From Eubacterium limosum (lineage in GTDB: Bacteria; Bacillota; Clostridia; Eubacteriales; Eubacteriaceae), in contig CAUEUD010000018.1 of assembly GCA_959020865.1 (NCBI GenBank), forward strand, positions 1 through 25,921: a stretch of DNA of 25,921 nt. Direction: 5' to 3'. This document shows, piece by piece, positions 8,130 through 16,226 of this stretch. Numbering within the stretch: position 1 is the stretch's first letter; every line of letters begins with the position of its first letter. The position numbers and the translations under genes were made by a program. Under the pieces are notes generated by a model, which searched no databases, was not told the origin of the DNA, and was given only the letters and a program-made list of their open reading frames with translations.

Positions 8130-8981
8130 ATGAAAGAATATGTAGTGCGGGCGCCCGCAAAGGTAAACCTTTCTTTGGACGTTATCGGCAAACGCCCTGA
8201 CGGTTATCATGAGATGCGCATGGTCAACCATTCGGTGGCCTTGTCGGATATACTTGTGTTTAAAGAAAACGGTCAGGGAATCTCCATTTCCTGCAGTGAT
8301 CTTAAAATTCCGACAGATGAGCGCAATCTGGTCCATCGGGTCGCTGAAAAGCTGCAGGCCCGTTTTGGCATTGACCGGGGAGTCCGGATCGACATCCAGA
8401 AGAACATTCCAAGTGAAGCGGGGCTGGCCGGCGGCAGCGCCGACGCGGCGGCAGCCATTCTGGGCCTGAACCTGATCTGGGGGCTGAACCTGAGTCTTGA
8501 GGAAATGCTTGCTTTTGGCAGCACCATCGGCGCGGATATCCCCTATTGCTGTTATAAGGGAACGGCGCTGGTGGAGGGGATCGGTGAGGTCATCAAGCCG
8601 GTAAAGCCTTTGAGAAAGCTGCCGGTGCTGGTGGTAAAGCCTGAGATAGACATCGCGACACCCTGGGCCTTTGGCCGTTTGGACAGTGCGGAGCATGTGG
8701 CGCACCCGGACATCGACCGCGTCATCCAGCTGGTAGAGACAGAGGATTACGCGGCCCTTGGCAGTGTTGTGGGCAATGCCTTTGAGCAGGTGGTTTTCCA
8801 GGATTATCCAGAGATTGGCGAGATGAAGGCGAAAATGCTGGAGTCCGGCGCTTTCGCGTCCATTATGAGCGGCAGCGGTTCGACGGTGATCGGTTACTTT
8901 TCAGACAAGCCGGCGGCGGAGAAAGCCTGCGAGGCCTTCAGGCGGAATTATTTTTTAACATTTTTAACTGAAATAGAATAG
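8130..8981 (+). CDS. ispE: 4-diphosphocytidyl-2-C-methyl-D-erythritol kinase
   Basis: 283 residues, ribosome site GAAGGATGG. A GHMP kinase: N-terminal APAKVNLSLDVIGKRPDGYH, the ATP-binding glycine loop PSEAGLAGGSADAAA, the ADIPYC block and the C-terminal MSGSGSTV loop are all present. Length is normal for IspE. It phosphorylates CDP-methylerythritol in the MEP route to isoprenoid precursors, so the host uses the non-mevalonate pathway. The next gene, a GntR/FCD regulator, begins 14 nt after the stop, so both are likely on one transcript from the promoter at 8061. Confidence 0.97.
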   Translation: MKEYVVRAPAKVNLSLDVIGKRPDGYHEMRMVNHSVALSDILVFKENGQGISISCSDLKIPTDERNLVHRVAEKLQARFGIDRGVRIDIQKNIPSEAGLAGGSADAAAAILGLNLIWGLNLSLEEMLAFGSTIGADIPYCCYKGTALVEGIGEVIKPVKPLRKLPVLVVKPEIDIATPWAFGRLDSAEHVAHPDIDRVIQLVETEDYAALGSVVGNAFEQVVFQDYPEIGEMKAKMLESGAFASIMSGSGSTVIGYFSDKPAAEKACEAFRRNYFLTFLTEIE

Positions 8982-8995
8982 AGGATACAGAGAAT

Positions 8996-9676
8996 ATGGA
9001 AGCAGAAAAAGAAAAAATCAAATTAACCCTTGATGTGAGCTCATGCAAGCCGCTGAGAGAAATCGTGTTTGAAACCATCAGAAACGCCATTATCAACGGC
9101 GACCTGAAGCCAGGGCAGCGTCTCATGGAGGTGCAGCTGGCAGAACAGCTGGGCGTCAGCCGTACCCCGGTGCGTGAGTCCATCCGTAAGCTGGAGCTGG
9201 AAGGGCTTGTGAAAATGGTGCCGAGAAAGGGCGCTTACGTGACGCCCATGTCCATCGACGACCTCCGGGATATGATGGAAATAAGGCGCGCTCTGGAAGC
9301 CCTGTCCGCTGAGTTAGCGGCCAAAAACGCAACGGAGGAAGATGTCAAAAAGCTGGAGGAAAGCAACCGTGGCTTTGAGGAATCCGCCCTTAAAAATGAT
9401 GAGGAAGGCATTATCAACTATGACATTGCGTTTCACGAAGCCATTTACCGCGCGACGGGAAACGAACGCCTGATCCAGATGATCAATTCTCTGAGAGAGC
9501 AGATGCAGCGTGTCCGTGTGGAATATGTCCATCATATTGAGGACAAGACGCCGCTTATCGGCCAGCATCAGAAAATTATTGACAATATCGCCAACCACCG
9601 CTGCAGTGAAGCCAGCGAAGCGGCCGGCGCACATATCCAGATCACTGAAAAAGATATGGTGGCTGTACTGGAGTAG
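8996..9676 (+). CDS. GntR-family transcriptional regulator, FadR/FCD subfamily
   Basis: 226 residues, ribosome site GAGGAT. Residues about 15-80 are the winged helix (PLREIVFETIRNAIINGDL, LAEQLGVSRTPVRES, LVKMVPRKGAYV). Residues about 85-220 are the all-helical FCD ligand domain with the usual metal/ligand residues: D and H in YDIAFHEAI, H in GQHQKI and H in AHIQIT. FCD regulators typically sense small carboxylates or sugar acids; the ligand is not readable here. It is directly downstream of ispE, so a link to isoprenoid supply or simple co-transcription are both possible. A bidirectional terminator follows. Confidence 0.92.
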   Translation: MEAEKEKIKLTLDVSSCKPLREIVFETIRNAIINGDLKPGQRLMEVQLAEQLGVSRTPVRESIRKLELEGLVKMVPRKGAYVTPMSIDDLRDMMEIRRALEALSAELAAKNATEEDVKKLEESNRGFEESALKNDEEGIINYDIAFHEAIYRATGNERLIQMINSLREQMQRVRVEYVHHIEDKTPLIGQHQKIIDNIANHRCSEASEAAGAHIQITEKDMVAVLE

Positions 9677-9693
9677 ACGAGACAGCCAATGTA

Positions 9694-9740
9694 AAAACAC
9701 CTCCCGAAAAACCAGAAGCTGGCGTTTCAGGAGGTGTTTT
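9694..9740. terminator. bidirectional terminator between gntR and lspA
   Basis: AAAACACCTCCCGAAA (left) pairs with TTTCAGGAGGTGTTTT (right) with one mismatch; the loop holds a small inner CCAG/CTGG hairpin. Flanking A- and T-runs serve both convergent genes. Confidence 0.8.
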
Positions 9741-9750
9741 AATCTGTGGA

Positions 9751-10509
9751 TTAATCCTCGGAATTTTTTTTCTTTTTGTGCTGGAGGAACTCGGGCTCCT
9801 CTGGCGGCGGTCCGGGCTCAAAGTCGATGGAGCTGTAATGCTCGGGCAGCTTTTCGATTTTTGTCTTGACCTCTGGCTCCAGATTCCGGCGGCGTTTCCG
9901 GGGCTTTCTCTTTGAAAGCACATCCTTGTTCAGCCCCTGGGCATCTTCGTCCGTGTGCTCAGCGGGCGCGTTATCGGTTTTTGCGCTGGCTTTGGACTTT
10001 TTTAATGTCCGTGCGGCCCGCTGGCGTTTTTTTTTAGCCAGACTCGGCGGGTCGTTGAGAAGCTCTTTGTTTCTGAAAATGGCGATAACCATCAGGATAC
10101 ATCCGACGACCACAAAAATATCGGCAATGTTAAAAATGGCAAAGCCAATGAGACGGACGTCAAAAAAGTCGATCACATAGTTCAGGCGGATACGGTCGAT
10201 CAGATTGCCGACAGCGCCGCTGATGATCATGGACAGGGCCAGATTGACATCAAAATACCGCTTGGTCTTTGGCATGATGACAAAGAAATAAATCAGCACG
10301 ATAATAAAAATCAGGGTGAGAAGAATCAGAAAAATCTGTTTCCCGGCAAAAATACTGAAAGCGGCGCCTGTATTCTCCACGTAGGTCAGGTGAAAGACAT
10401 GGGGGATGACCGGGACAGTGGTGACGGGCGATAAAAATGTGACGGCCAGATATTTGGTTAGCTGGTCAACGACGATTCCTCCAACGATGAATAATATATA
10501 AAATAACAT
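9751..10509 (-). CDS. lspA: lipoprotein signal peptidase II with long basic C-terminal tail
   Basis: 252 residues, start preceded by AAGGAG. Residues 1-153 are a complete LspA: four membrane helices, VDQLTKYLAV, ENTGAAFSIFAG, and catalytic aspartates Asp105 in GNLIDR and Asp130 in FNIADI. The enzyme removes signal peptides from diacylglyceryl prolipoproteins; a lipoprotein substrate (solute-binding protein, 23738) is in this window. LspA proteins are normally about 150-170 residues. Here about 98 residues follow the last helix, rich in K, R, E and P (AKKKRQRAART, KRKPRKRRRN, PGPPPEEPE, HKKKK). The tail has no fold I recognise, is probably disordered and should lie on the cytoplasmic side. Confidence 0.95.
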   Translation of the reverse strand: MLFYILFIVGGIVVDQLTKYLAVTFLSPVTTVPVIPHVFHLTYVENTGAAFSIFAGKQIFLILLTLIFIIVLIYFFVIMPKTKRYFDVNLALSMIISGAVGNLIDRIRLNYVIDFFDVRLIGFAIFNIADIFVVVGCILMVIAIFRNKELLNDPPSLAKKKRQRAARTLKKSKASAKTDNAPAEHTDEDAQGLNKDVLSKRKPRKRRRNLEPEVKTKIEKLPEHYSSIDFEPGPPPEEPEFLQHKKKKNSED

Positions 10510-10634
10510 GGATGCTCCTTAAGAGGGCCGCCGATAAAAAACGGAGCGGCGGTGCCGTGGGGATTCGCTTTTTACCTTGGTCCGGAATTTTATAAATTCA
10601 GTGTTAACTGCCTCATTTGTTTTATCATTGTTCA

Positions 10635-10663
10635 AGTATACATGATAATTTGAAATTTTTCAA
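10635..10663 (-). promoter_or_regulatory. sigma-A promoter for lspA
   Basis: On the minus strand TTGAAA (complement of 10658-10663), 17-nt spacer, TATACT (complement of 10635-10640). It gives an lspA leader of roughly 120 nt in which I see no clear regulatory element. Confidence 0.65.
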
Positions 10664-10751
10664 AGATTTCTTAGAAAATTGTTTAAATTTTTCTCTTAAA
10701 ATGGTAAGATGAAGGTTGTTAATCTATTTTTTAAGACAGGAGGTGCAGAGA

Positions 10752-11999
10752 ATGCGCATTAAATTTGATAAGCAGTATTTAAAATACTATACCTACGCGG
10801 TTTTAGGCGTCATTACCGTCATTCTGTTTTATAAAATACTCGACAATCTCGGCTTTATTCTCTCGGCCATCAGCCATGTGGTGGGCTCGGCCTTTGAAAT
10901 TCTGCTGCCCATTATCATGGGGGCAGTGCTGGCCTACTTTTTGTTCCGCCCCATGCGGTGGATTGAGAAAAAAGCCTTTAAGTACATTAAGGGAAGTGAG
11001 AAAAAACCAAAACTCGTCAGGCTTCTGGCGGTTTTGGTTATCTATGTCATCACGATAATCGTGGTGATCCTGTTCATGTATATCTCGATACCGGCCATCA
11101 TTGACAGCGTGGTAGGCTTAGTGAGCAGTATACCCACCTATGCGGCGGAAATCAACACTTTTCTCATAAACCTGTCACAGCGGGGCGGTTTCTTTAAGGA
11201 TTTGGTGGACATGATACAGCTGGACCTGTCTTCGGTCCAGAACCTGAATGCCAAGGACACCATGGATTTTATTTTTGGCAATATGAATTTTAACTCCGAA
11301 TCGGTTAAGCAGATTGGAAACATTGCCGTTGGCTTTGCCAAGGGAACCACCAGCTTTTTAATCGGTTTTGTGGCAGTCTTTTTCTCCGGCTTCTACCTGA
11401 TGCTGGACAAGGAAAATATTGAGAGCCAGCTGAAACGGCTGAACCGCGCCATTTTGAGCCCAAAGGCCAACAATGGCTTCAACTGGGCCATCCGTACCAT
11501 TGACGGTGTTTTTTACAAATACTTCTCTGGTAAAATCATGACCTCAGCGTTGATCGGGCTCATCTGCTACATCGGGCTTCTGGTGCTGCGGGTGGAATAC
11601 GCGCCGCTTATCGCACTGGTGGTGGGCGTGACCAATGTTATCCCTTATTTTGGCCCGATCATCGGGGCGATCCCCGGTATTTTCCTGACACTGCTTTACA
11701 GTCCGGCCAAGGCTCTCGGGGTTGCGATCTGGATTCTTGCTGTCCAGCAGTTTGACGGCAATGTTCTGGGACCAAACGTCCTTGGGAAAATCGTGGAGTT
11801 GAACCCCTTCTGGGTGCTGTTCTGCGTCATGGTGGGCGGAAGCCTCTTCGGGCCGCTCGGCATGTTTGTGGCCATTCCGTTTTTTGCGGTCATCAAGGTG
11901 TTTGTCACCGAGGCGCTGGTCCGGTGGGAGCGGCGTAAGACGACGGTTCAGGAAGAGGTTACGGATAAAATCAATGAAAATATGAAGGATCTTTTATAG
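10752..11999 (+). CDS. AI-2E/PerM-family membrane permease
   Basis: 415 residues from ATG 10752, chosen because AGGAGGTG lies 6 nt upstream; an earlier in-frame ATG at 10716 has none. The protein has about eight hydrophobic helices and the family landmarks: an N-terminal pair of helices, a long loop region (residues about 130-210), and the C-terminal block with NVIPYFGPIIGAIPG and GPLGMFVAIP. PF01594 members export various small solutes (AI-2 in TqsA, Na+/H+ exchange in others), so AI-2 transport should not be assumed. tyrS follows after 38 bp and could be co-transcribed. Confidence 0.88.
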   Translation: MRIKFDKQYLKYYTYAVLGVITVILFYKILDNLGFILSAISHVVGSAFEILLPIIMGAVLAYFLFRPMRWIEKKAFKYIKGSEKKPKLVRLLAVLVIYVITIIVVILFMYISIPAIIDSVVGLVSSIPTYAAEINTFLINLSQRGGFFKDLVDMIQLDLSSVQNLNAKDTMDFIFGNMNFNSESVKQIGNIAVGFAKGTTSFLIGFVAVFFSGFYLMLDKENIESQLKRLNRAILSPKANNGFNWAIRTIDGVFYKYFSGKIMTSALIGLICYIGLLVLRVEYAPLIALVVGVTNVIPYFGPIIGAIPGIFLTLLYSPAKALGVAIWILAVQQFDGNVLGPNVLGKIVELNPFWVLFCVMVGGSLFGPLGMFVAIPFFAVIKVFVTEALVRWERRKTTVQEEVTDKINENMKDLL

Positions 12000-12037
12000 A
12001 GAAATAATAAAACACTTTTGAAAGGATAGACAGACAA

Positions 12038-13264
12038 ATGGAAAATGTATTTGACGTACTAAAAGAACGCGGTATGATCGAACAGTGCACCAATGAGGAA
12101 GAAATCCGTAAATTATTGGGCAGCGAATCGGTCACCTTTTATATTGGTTTTGACCCGACGGCAGACAGCCTGCACGTTGGGCACTTCATCCAGATTATGG
12201 TGATGGCGCACATGCAGCGCTACGGGCACAGACCCATTGCCCTGATCGGCGGCGGAACCACTATGATCGGGGACCCCTCGGGCAGACAGGATCTGCGCCA
12301 GGTCATGACCCAGGAACGGATTGCGGAAAACGGCGAAAAATTCAAAAAGGTCTTTGAAAAATTCCTGACCTTTGAGGATGACAGAGCCATGATGGTCAAC
12401 AACGCGGAATGGCTTCTGCCGCTCAACTACATCGAGTTCCTGCGGGATGTGGGCTCCCACTTCTCCGTCAACCGGATGCTGACCGCAGAATGTTACAAAT
12501 CCAGAATGGAAAAGGGCCTGACCTTCCTTGAATTTAACTACATGTTGCTGCAGGCCTATGACTTCTATGTGCTGCACAAAAACTATGGCTGTAAAATGCA
12601 GTTCGGCGGCAATGACCAGTGGTCTAATATCATCGCCGGGGCTGAGCTGGTGCGCCGCAAGGATGCCCAAACCGTATACGGCATGACTTTCTCTCTGCTG
12701 ACCACCAGCGAGGGCATTAAAATGGGTAAAACCGCCAAGGGCGCGCTGTGGCTTGATCCTGAAAAAACCTCACCCTACGAGTTCTACCAGTACTGGCGGA
12801 ATGTGGCGGACGCTGACGTTGAAAAATGCCTGGCAATGCTCACCTTCCTGCCCATGGATGAGGTTCACCGTCTGGGCGCTCTGGAGGGTTCTGAAATCAA
12901 TAAAGCCAAGGAAATCCTGGCCTATGAGGTTACCGCTATGGTCCACAGCAAGGAGGACGCTGACAAGGCGCAGGAAGCTTCAAGAGCCTTATTTGCGGGC
13001 GGCGTGAAAACCGATGATATCCCGAGCGTGGACCTGTCACGGGATGCGCTGGGCGACGGCATGGAAATCCTGACGCTTCTCGATGCGGCGGGTCTGATTC
13101 CGAGCAGAAGCGAAGGCCGCAGACTGGTACAGCAGGGCGGTATTGAAGTGGACGGCAATAAGATTACAGACATCAAGGCGCTTATCACACCGGCTGATTT
13201 CAAGGATGACGCCATCATCGTTAAAAAGGGCAAGAAAGTCTATCGTCAGATTAAATTAGTATAA
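12038..13264 (+). CDS. tyrS: tyrosyl-tRNA synthetase
   Basis: 408 residues. Class I signatures are intact: HVGH at residues 46-49 (HIGH) and KMGKT at 228-232 (KMSKS-like). The tyrosine-pocket strands YIGFDPTADSLH and MQFGGNDQWSNI are present, and a C-terminal S4 RNA-binding domain occupies about residues 340-405. It charges tRNA-Tyr, whose gene lies at 18534 in this window. The 38-bp gap to the permease gene is too short for a T-box leader, so any tRNA-dependent control would have to lie further upstream. hisS starts 12 nt after the stop. Confidence 0.98.
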   Translation: MENVFDVLKERGMIEQCTNEEEIRKLLGSESVTFYIGFDPTADSLHVGHFIQIMVMAHMQRYGHRPIALIGGGTTMIGDPSGRQDLRQVMTQERIAENGEKFKKVFEKFLTFEDDRAMMVNNAEWLLPLNYIEFLRDVGSHFSVNRMLTAECYKSRMEKGLTFLEFNYMLLQAYDFYVLHKNYGCKMQFGGNDQWSNIIAGAELVRRKDAQTVYGMTFSLLTTSEGIKMGKTAKGALWLDPEKTSPYEFYQYWRNVADADVEKCLAMLTFLPMDEVHRLGALEGSEINKAKEILAYEVTAMVHSKEDADKAQEASRALFAGGVKTDDIPSVDLSRDALGDGMEILTLLDAAGLIPSRSEGRRLVQQGGIEVDGNKITDIKALITPADFKDDAIIVKKGKKVYRQIKLV

Positions 13265-13276
13265 GAGGTGACCGAA

Positions 13277-14512
13277 TTGATTAGTTCAAATCCAGTGCGG
13301 GGCGCGCGTGATATTCTGCCCCGGGAAATGCTTATCCGGGATCAGCTTGAACAGCAGATCCTGGCGATTTACAGAAGTCATGGGTTCTCGCGGATTGAAA
13401 CGCCGGCCCTTGAAAATATCGAATTGCTGCTCGGCAGCGACGGCGGCGAAAACCTGAAGATGCTCTTCACGGTTTTAAAGCGCGGCGACAAGCTCAAGGT
13501 TCATGAGGAAAGCACAGTGTCTGATCTCTGCGATATGGGCCTGCGCTTTGATCTGACCCTGCCGCTGAGCCGTTTTTACTCAAACAATGCCGGTGAGCTG
13601 GAAACGCCTTTTAAAGCCATCCAGATCGGCAACGTGTTCCGGGCGGAGCGCCCGCAGAAGGGGCGTTACCGTTCCTTCAAGCAGTGCGATATTGACATCA
13701 TCGGCGATCCCACGGTATCGGCTGAGATGGAACTGATCAACACGACCTCCAAAGCGCTCATGGCCATCGGCTTTGAGGGCTTCACCATCAAGGTTAATGA
13801 CCGCAAGCTGCTGAACGCCTTTATCGCAAAGGCGGGCTTTAAGGAAGAGGATGCAGGCTCGGTCTGCATTTCCCTGGACAAGGCGGATAAGATCGGCGCG
13901 GATGGCGTGAAAAAGGAACTCATCGAAAAGGGCTATGACGAAGCCATGGTAAATGCTTTCGTGGACGAGGCGGCCACCATTACGCTGGACAACATCGGCG
14001 ATAAGGTCGACGAGCCCGAGGCGGTGGCAGACCTGAAAAAGGTCATTGAAACCAGCACGGCCCTTTCTGGCGGCCGGTACCAGGTTGTCTTTGACTTTAC
14101 GCTGATCCGCGGCATGGGCTATTATACCGGCCAGATCTTTGAGGTGAGCTATGGGCCCTATGGCTTTTCCATTGCCGGCGGCGGGCGCTATGACAATATG
14201 ATCGGCAAATACTCTAAAAATTCGGTTCCGGCGGTTGGCTTTTCCATCGGCTTTGAACGGATTGTCAACATTCTTCTGGAGGAACAGGCAGACAAGGCGG
14301 CTGAAAACAAGCGGCTCCTCCTGTTCTACGACGCGGCTAAGGACGCGATGACTGAGGTCATTCCCTACGCCGACAAGCTGAGGGCGGACGGCTACACGGT
14401 CAATCTGGTCGCCATGAAGAAAAAATTTGGCAAGCAGATCAATTATTACGAAGGCAAGGGCTACGGCGGATTCATGGTTTTTGGCAGGGACGAAGAAATA
14501 AAAGCATTTTAG
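13277..14512 (+). CDS. hisS: histidyl-tRNA synthetase
   Basis: 411 residues from TTG 13277, preferred over GTG 13268: AAGAGGTG (13263-13270) is 6 nt from the TTG but would overlap the GTG. Class II motifs: PVRGARDILP at the N-terminus, motif 2 NVFRAERPQKGRYRSFKQ, histidine loop IRGMGYYTGQIFE and motif 3 VGFSIGFERI. The anticodon-binding domain at the C-terminus is short (ends near GYGGFMVFGRDEEIKAF). Because the catalytic histidine loops are present I call it a synthetase; a paralogue of HisZ type is the alternative, less likely because the motifs are complete. It is in an operon with tyrS. One copy of the palindromic repeat lies right after the stop. Confidence 0.9.
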   Translation: MISSNPVRGARDILPREMLIRDQLEQQILAIYRSHGFSRIETPALENIELLLGSDGGENLKMLFTVLKRGDKLKVHEESTVSDLCDMGLRFDLTLPLSRFYSNNAGELETPFKAIQIGNVFRAERPQKGRYRSFKQCDIDIIGDPTVSAEMELINTTSKALMAIGFEGFTIKVNDRKLLNAFIAKAGFKEEDAGSVCISLDKADKIGADGVKKELIEKGYDEAMVNAFVDEAATITLDNIGDKVDEPEAVADLKKVIETSTALSGGRYQVVFDFTLIRGMGYYTGQIFEVSYGPYGFSIAGGGRYDNMIGKYSKNSVPAVGFSIGFERIVNILLEEQADKAAENKRLLLFYDAAKDAMTEVIPYADKLRADGYTVNLVAMKKKFGKQINYYEGKGYGGFMVFGRDEEIKAF

Positions 14513-14533
14513 CGAGCTGCGGAAGCAGCGTTA

Positions 14534-14687
14534 CAGTTGATAATTGATAGTGGACAGTGGATAGTTGGGGAACGCTTTCGCTTGGGCTCAAGCGGCCTGA
14601 GCAGCGGCCTTTGGCCGCATCCAATCAAATCTGCCTCTGGCAGATTTGCTCTTGAACTATCAACTCTTAACTTTCCACTTTCAACTG
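14534..14687. repeat. intergenic palindromic multi-hairpin repeat, copy 1
   Basis: 154 bp in the hisS-to-methyltransferase gap. Outer ends CAGTTGA (14534-14540) and TCAACTG (14681-14687) are perfect inverted repeats, continued by imperfect arms rich in the words TTGATA and GTGGATAGTT. Inside are three small hairpins: CGCTT/AAGCG, GCGGCC TTT GGCCGC, and AAATCTGCC/GGCAGATTT. An open frame across it is not a gene. Copies 2 and 3 follow in the next two gaps. Confidence 0.8.
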
Positions 14688-14741
14688 AACAAGCCTCTTT
14701 TGACCGCTTTGACGCTTCATGATACGTTTTATGATATTTAA

Positions 14742-14777
14742 AAAAGGGCGTGGCTTTAGCACACGCCTTTCTCAGTT
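14742..14777 (+). terminator. probable terminator of the tyrS-hisS operon
   Basis: AAAGGGCGTG / CACGCCTTT stem (one bulged G) with an 11-nt loop, followed by CTCAGTTTT. The 14513-14813 gap holds only this hairpin and repeat copy 1. Confidence 0.6.
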
Positions 14778-14813
14778 TTAATGCGAAAAAATAAATGAAC
14801 GGTAAGGAAAATT

Positions 14814-15980
14814 ATGAACAGACAAGTACATCTGATCGCGACGACAGCTTTTGGGCTGGAGAGTGTGGTAAAGGATGAAATTAAACGCCTGGGTTATGAG
14901 ATCGAGGCGGTTGAAAACGGGCGGGTTTATTACACCGGCCCTCTTTCAGCCATTCCGGAATCCAATTTATGGCTGCGGTGCGCAGACCGGGTTCTGCTGA
15001 AAATGGGACAGTTTCGGGCGGAAACCTTTGACGCGCTTTTTGAAAAAACCAAGGCGCTGCCCTGGGAGGACTGGATTCCGGTGAAGGGGGTTTTTCCAGC
15101 GGCCAAGATCACCAGCGTAAAATCCAAGCTTTTCAGCAAATCGGACGGCCAGCGGATTGTGAAAAAGGCAGTGGTTGAGCGGCTGAAAAAAGTCTACGGC
15201 GTGAGCTGGTTTGAGGAAACAGAGGGCAATTATCCCATCCACATCCAGATTTTGAAGGATGAGGTGGTCTTGTCCATTGACACCAGCGGCTCTGGCCTGA
15301 ACAAGCGCGGCTACAGACAGTACGGCAATGAGGCGCCGCTCAAGGAAACCATTGCCGCGGCGCTGGTTTACCTGTCACGCTGGCAGCCCCACCGTGTTTT
15401 CCTTGACCCGCTGTGCGGCTCTGGAACCATTGTCATCGAGGCGGCCCTGATGGGGAAAAACATCGCGCCGGGGTTAAAACGGAACTTTGTTTCTGAGGAA
15501 TGGCCAGCCATACCAGCCCGACTGTGGGAGGACGCGCGGGAAAATGCCCATGCGGCTGTCAATGACCGTGAATTCCGGCTTCTGGGGTCGGATATTGACC
15601 CGGCGGCGCTGAAGCAGGCGCGTATCAACGCAGAGCTGGCTGGCGTGAGTAGCTATGTAGCCTTCCAGAAGCTGCCTGTGCAGTCCGTGGCCACCAAACG
15701 ACGCTACGGGGTCATTGTCACCAATCCGCCCTACGGCGAGCGCATCGGCCAGGAAAAGGAGATTCAGGCACTCTACCGCGACATGGGCGAGGCGTTTTCA
15801 GGCCTGGAGGACTGGTCCTACTTTATTATCACCGGCTATCCGGAATTTGAGCGTTATTTCGGCAAAAAAGCCACGAAAAACCGCAAGCTTTACAACAGCA
15901 CCATCAAAACCTATTTCTACCAGTATTTCGGCCCGCTGCCGCCCAGAAAGCGGCGCGAGGAGGCAGCGGACGACCGGTAG
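14814..15980 (+). CDS. THUMP-domain class I SAM-dependent RNA methyltransferase (RlmL-N/YpsC-like)
   Basis: 388 residues, ribosome site AAGGAAAATT before ATG. Residues about 1-160 hold a ferredoxin-like start plus THUMP RNA-binding domain (TTAFGLESVVKDE near the start, VLSIDTSGSGLNKRGYR at its end). Residues about 170-380 hold the methyltransferase: SAM loop LDPLCGSGTIVIEAAL, acidic strand LGSDIDPAAL, catalytic VTNPPYGERIG (NPPY of N2-guanine or N6-adenine methylases). Family members such as RlmL and YpsC methylate guanine of 23S rRNA; the exact site is inferred. The stop codon sits in a perfect 10-bp hairpin (15970-15994) without a U-run. It is grouped with rlmB, rae1 and sigH on the same strand. 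Confidence 0.92.
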   Translation: MNRQVHLIATTAFGLESVVKDEIKRLGYEIEAVENGRVYYTGPLSAIPESNLWLRCADRVLLKMGQFRAETFDALFEKTKALPWEDWIPVKGVFPAAKITSVKSKLFSKSDGQRIVKKAVVERLKKVYGVSWFEETEGNYPIHIQILKDEVVLSIDTSGSGLNKRGYRQYGNEAPLKETIAAALVYLSRWQPHRVFLDPLCGSGTIVIEAALMGKNIAPGLKRNFVSEEWPAIPARLWEDARENAHAAVNDREFRLLGSDIDPAALKQARINAELAGVSSYVAFQKLPVQSVATKRRYGVIVTNPPYGERIGQEKEIQALYRDMGEAFSGLEDWSYFIITGYPEFERYFGKKATKNRKLYNSTIKTYFYQYFGPLPPRKRREEAADDR

Positions 15981-15994
15981 ATTTTACCGGTCGT
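15970..15994 (+). other. hairpin over the methyltransferase stop codon
   Basis: ACGACCGGTA (15970-15979) and TACCGGTCGT (15985-15994) pair perfectly around a 5-nt loop. G-rich rather than U-rich sequence follows, so it may protect or pause RNA rather than terminate it efficiently. Confidence 0.6.
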
Positions 15995-16049
15995 GGGGGT
16001 TTGGATAAAATTGGAAGGAAACGGCAGAGATAGAGCGAGAGGCGATTTA

Positions 16050-16162
16050 TAGTTGATAATTGATAGTGGATAGTTATTGAACAAAATGCCTGCGGCTTTT
16101 TGATTTAAATCAAATCCGCTTGCGGATCTGCTCCTGAACTATCAACTATCCACTTTCAACTA
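16050..16162. repeat. intergenic palindromic multi-hairpin repeat, copy 2
   Basis: 113 bp between the methyltransferase and rlmB. Ends TAGTTGA (16050-16056) and TCAACTA (16156-16162) are perfect inverted repeats. Arms carry TTGATAATTGATAGTGG on the left and ACTATCAACTATCCAC on the right. Inner hairpins GCC TGC GGC, TTTGATTTAAATCAAA and ATCCGC TT GCGGAT occupy the same relative places as those of copies 1 and 3, with different sequence. Confidence 0.8.
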
Positions 16163-16226
16163 AATTTTAAATAATCTTTATTTAATGTTTCAATGTTAAA
16201 ATAAAATAAAACAAAGCAGGTACAAA

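Noticed and set aside
12000..12037. T-box leader for tyrS
   Set aside because: The gap is 38 bp and lacks the T-box sequence; no T-box motif was seen before hisS or the permease either.
14537..14722. Open frame of 61 codons after hisS
   Set aside because: It lies almost wholly in palindromic repeat copy 1, has no ribosome site and a composition set by the repeat.
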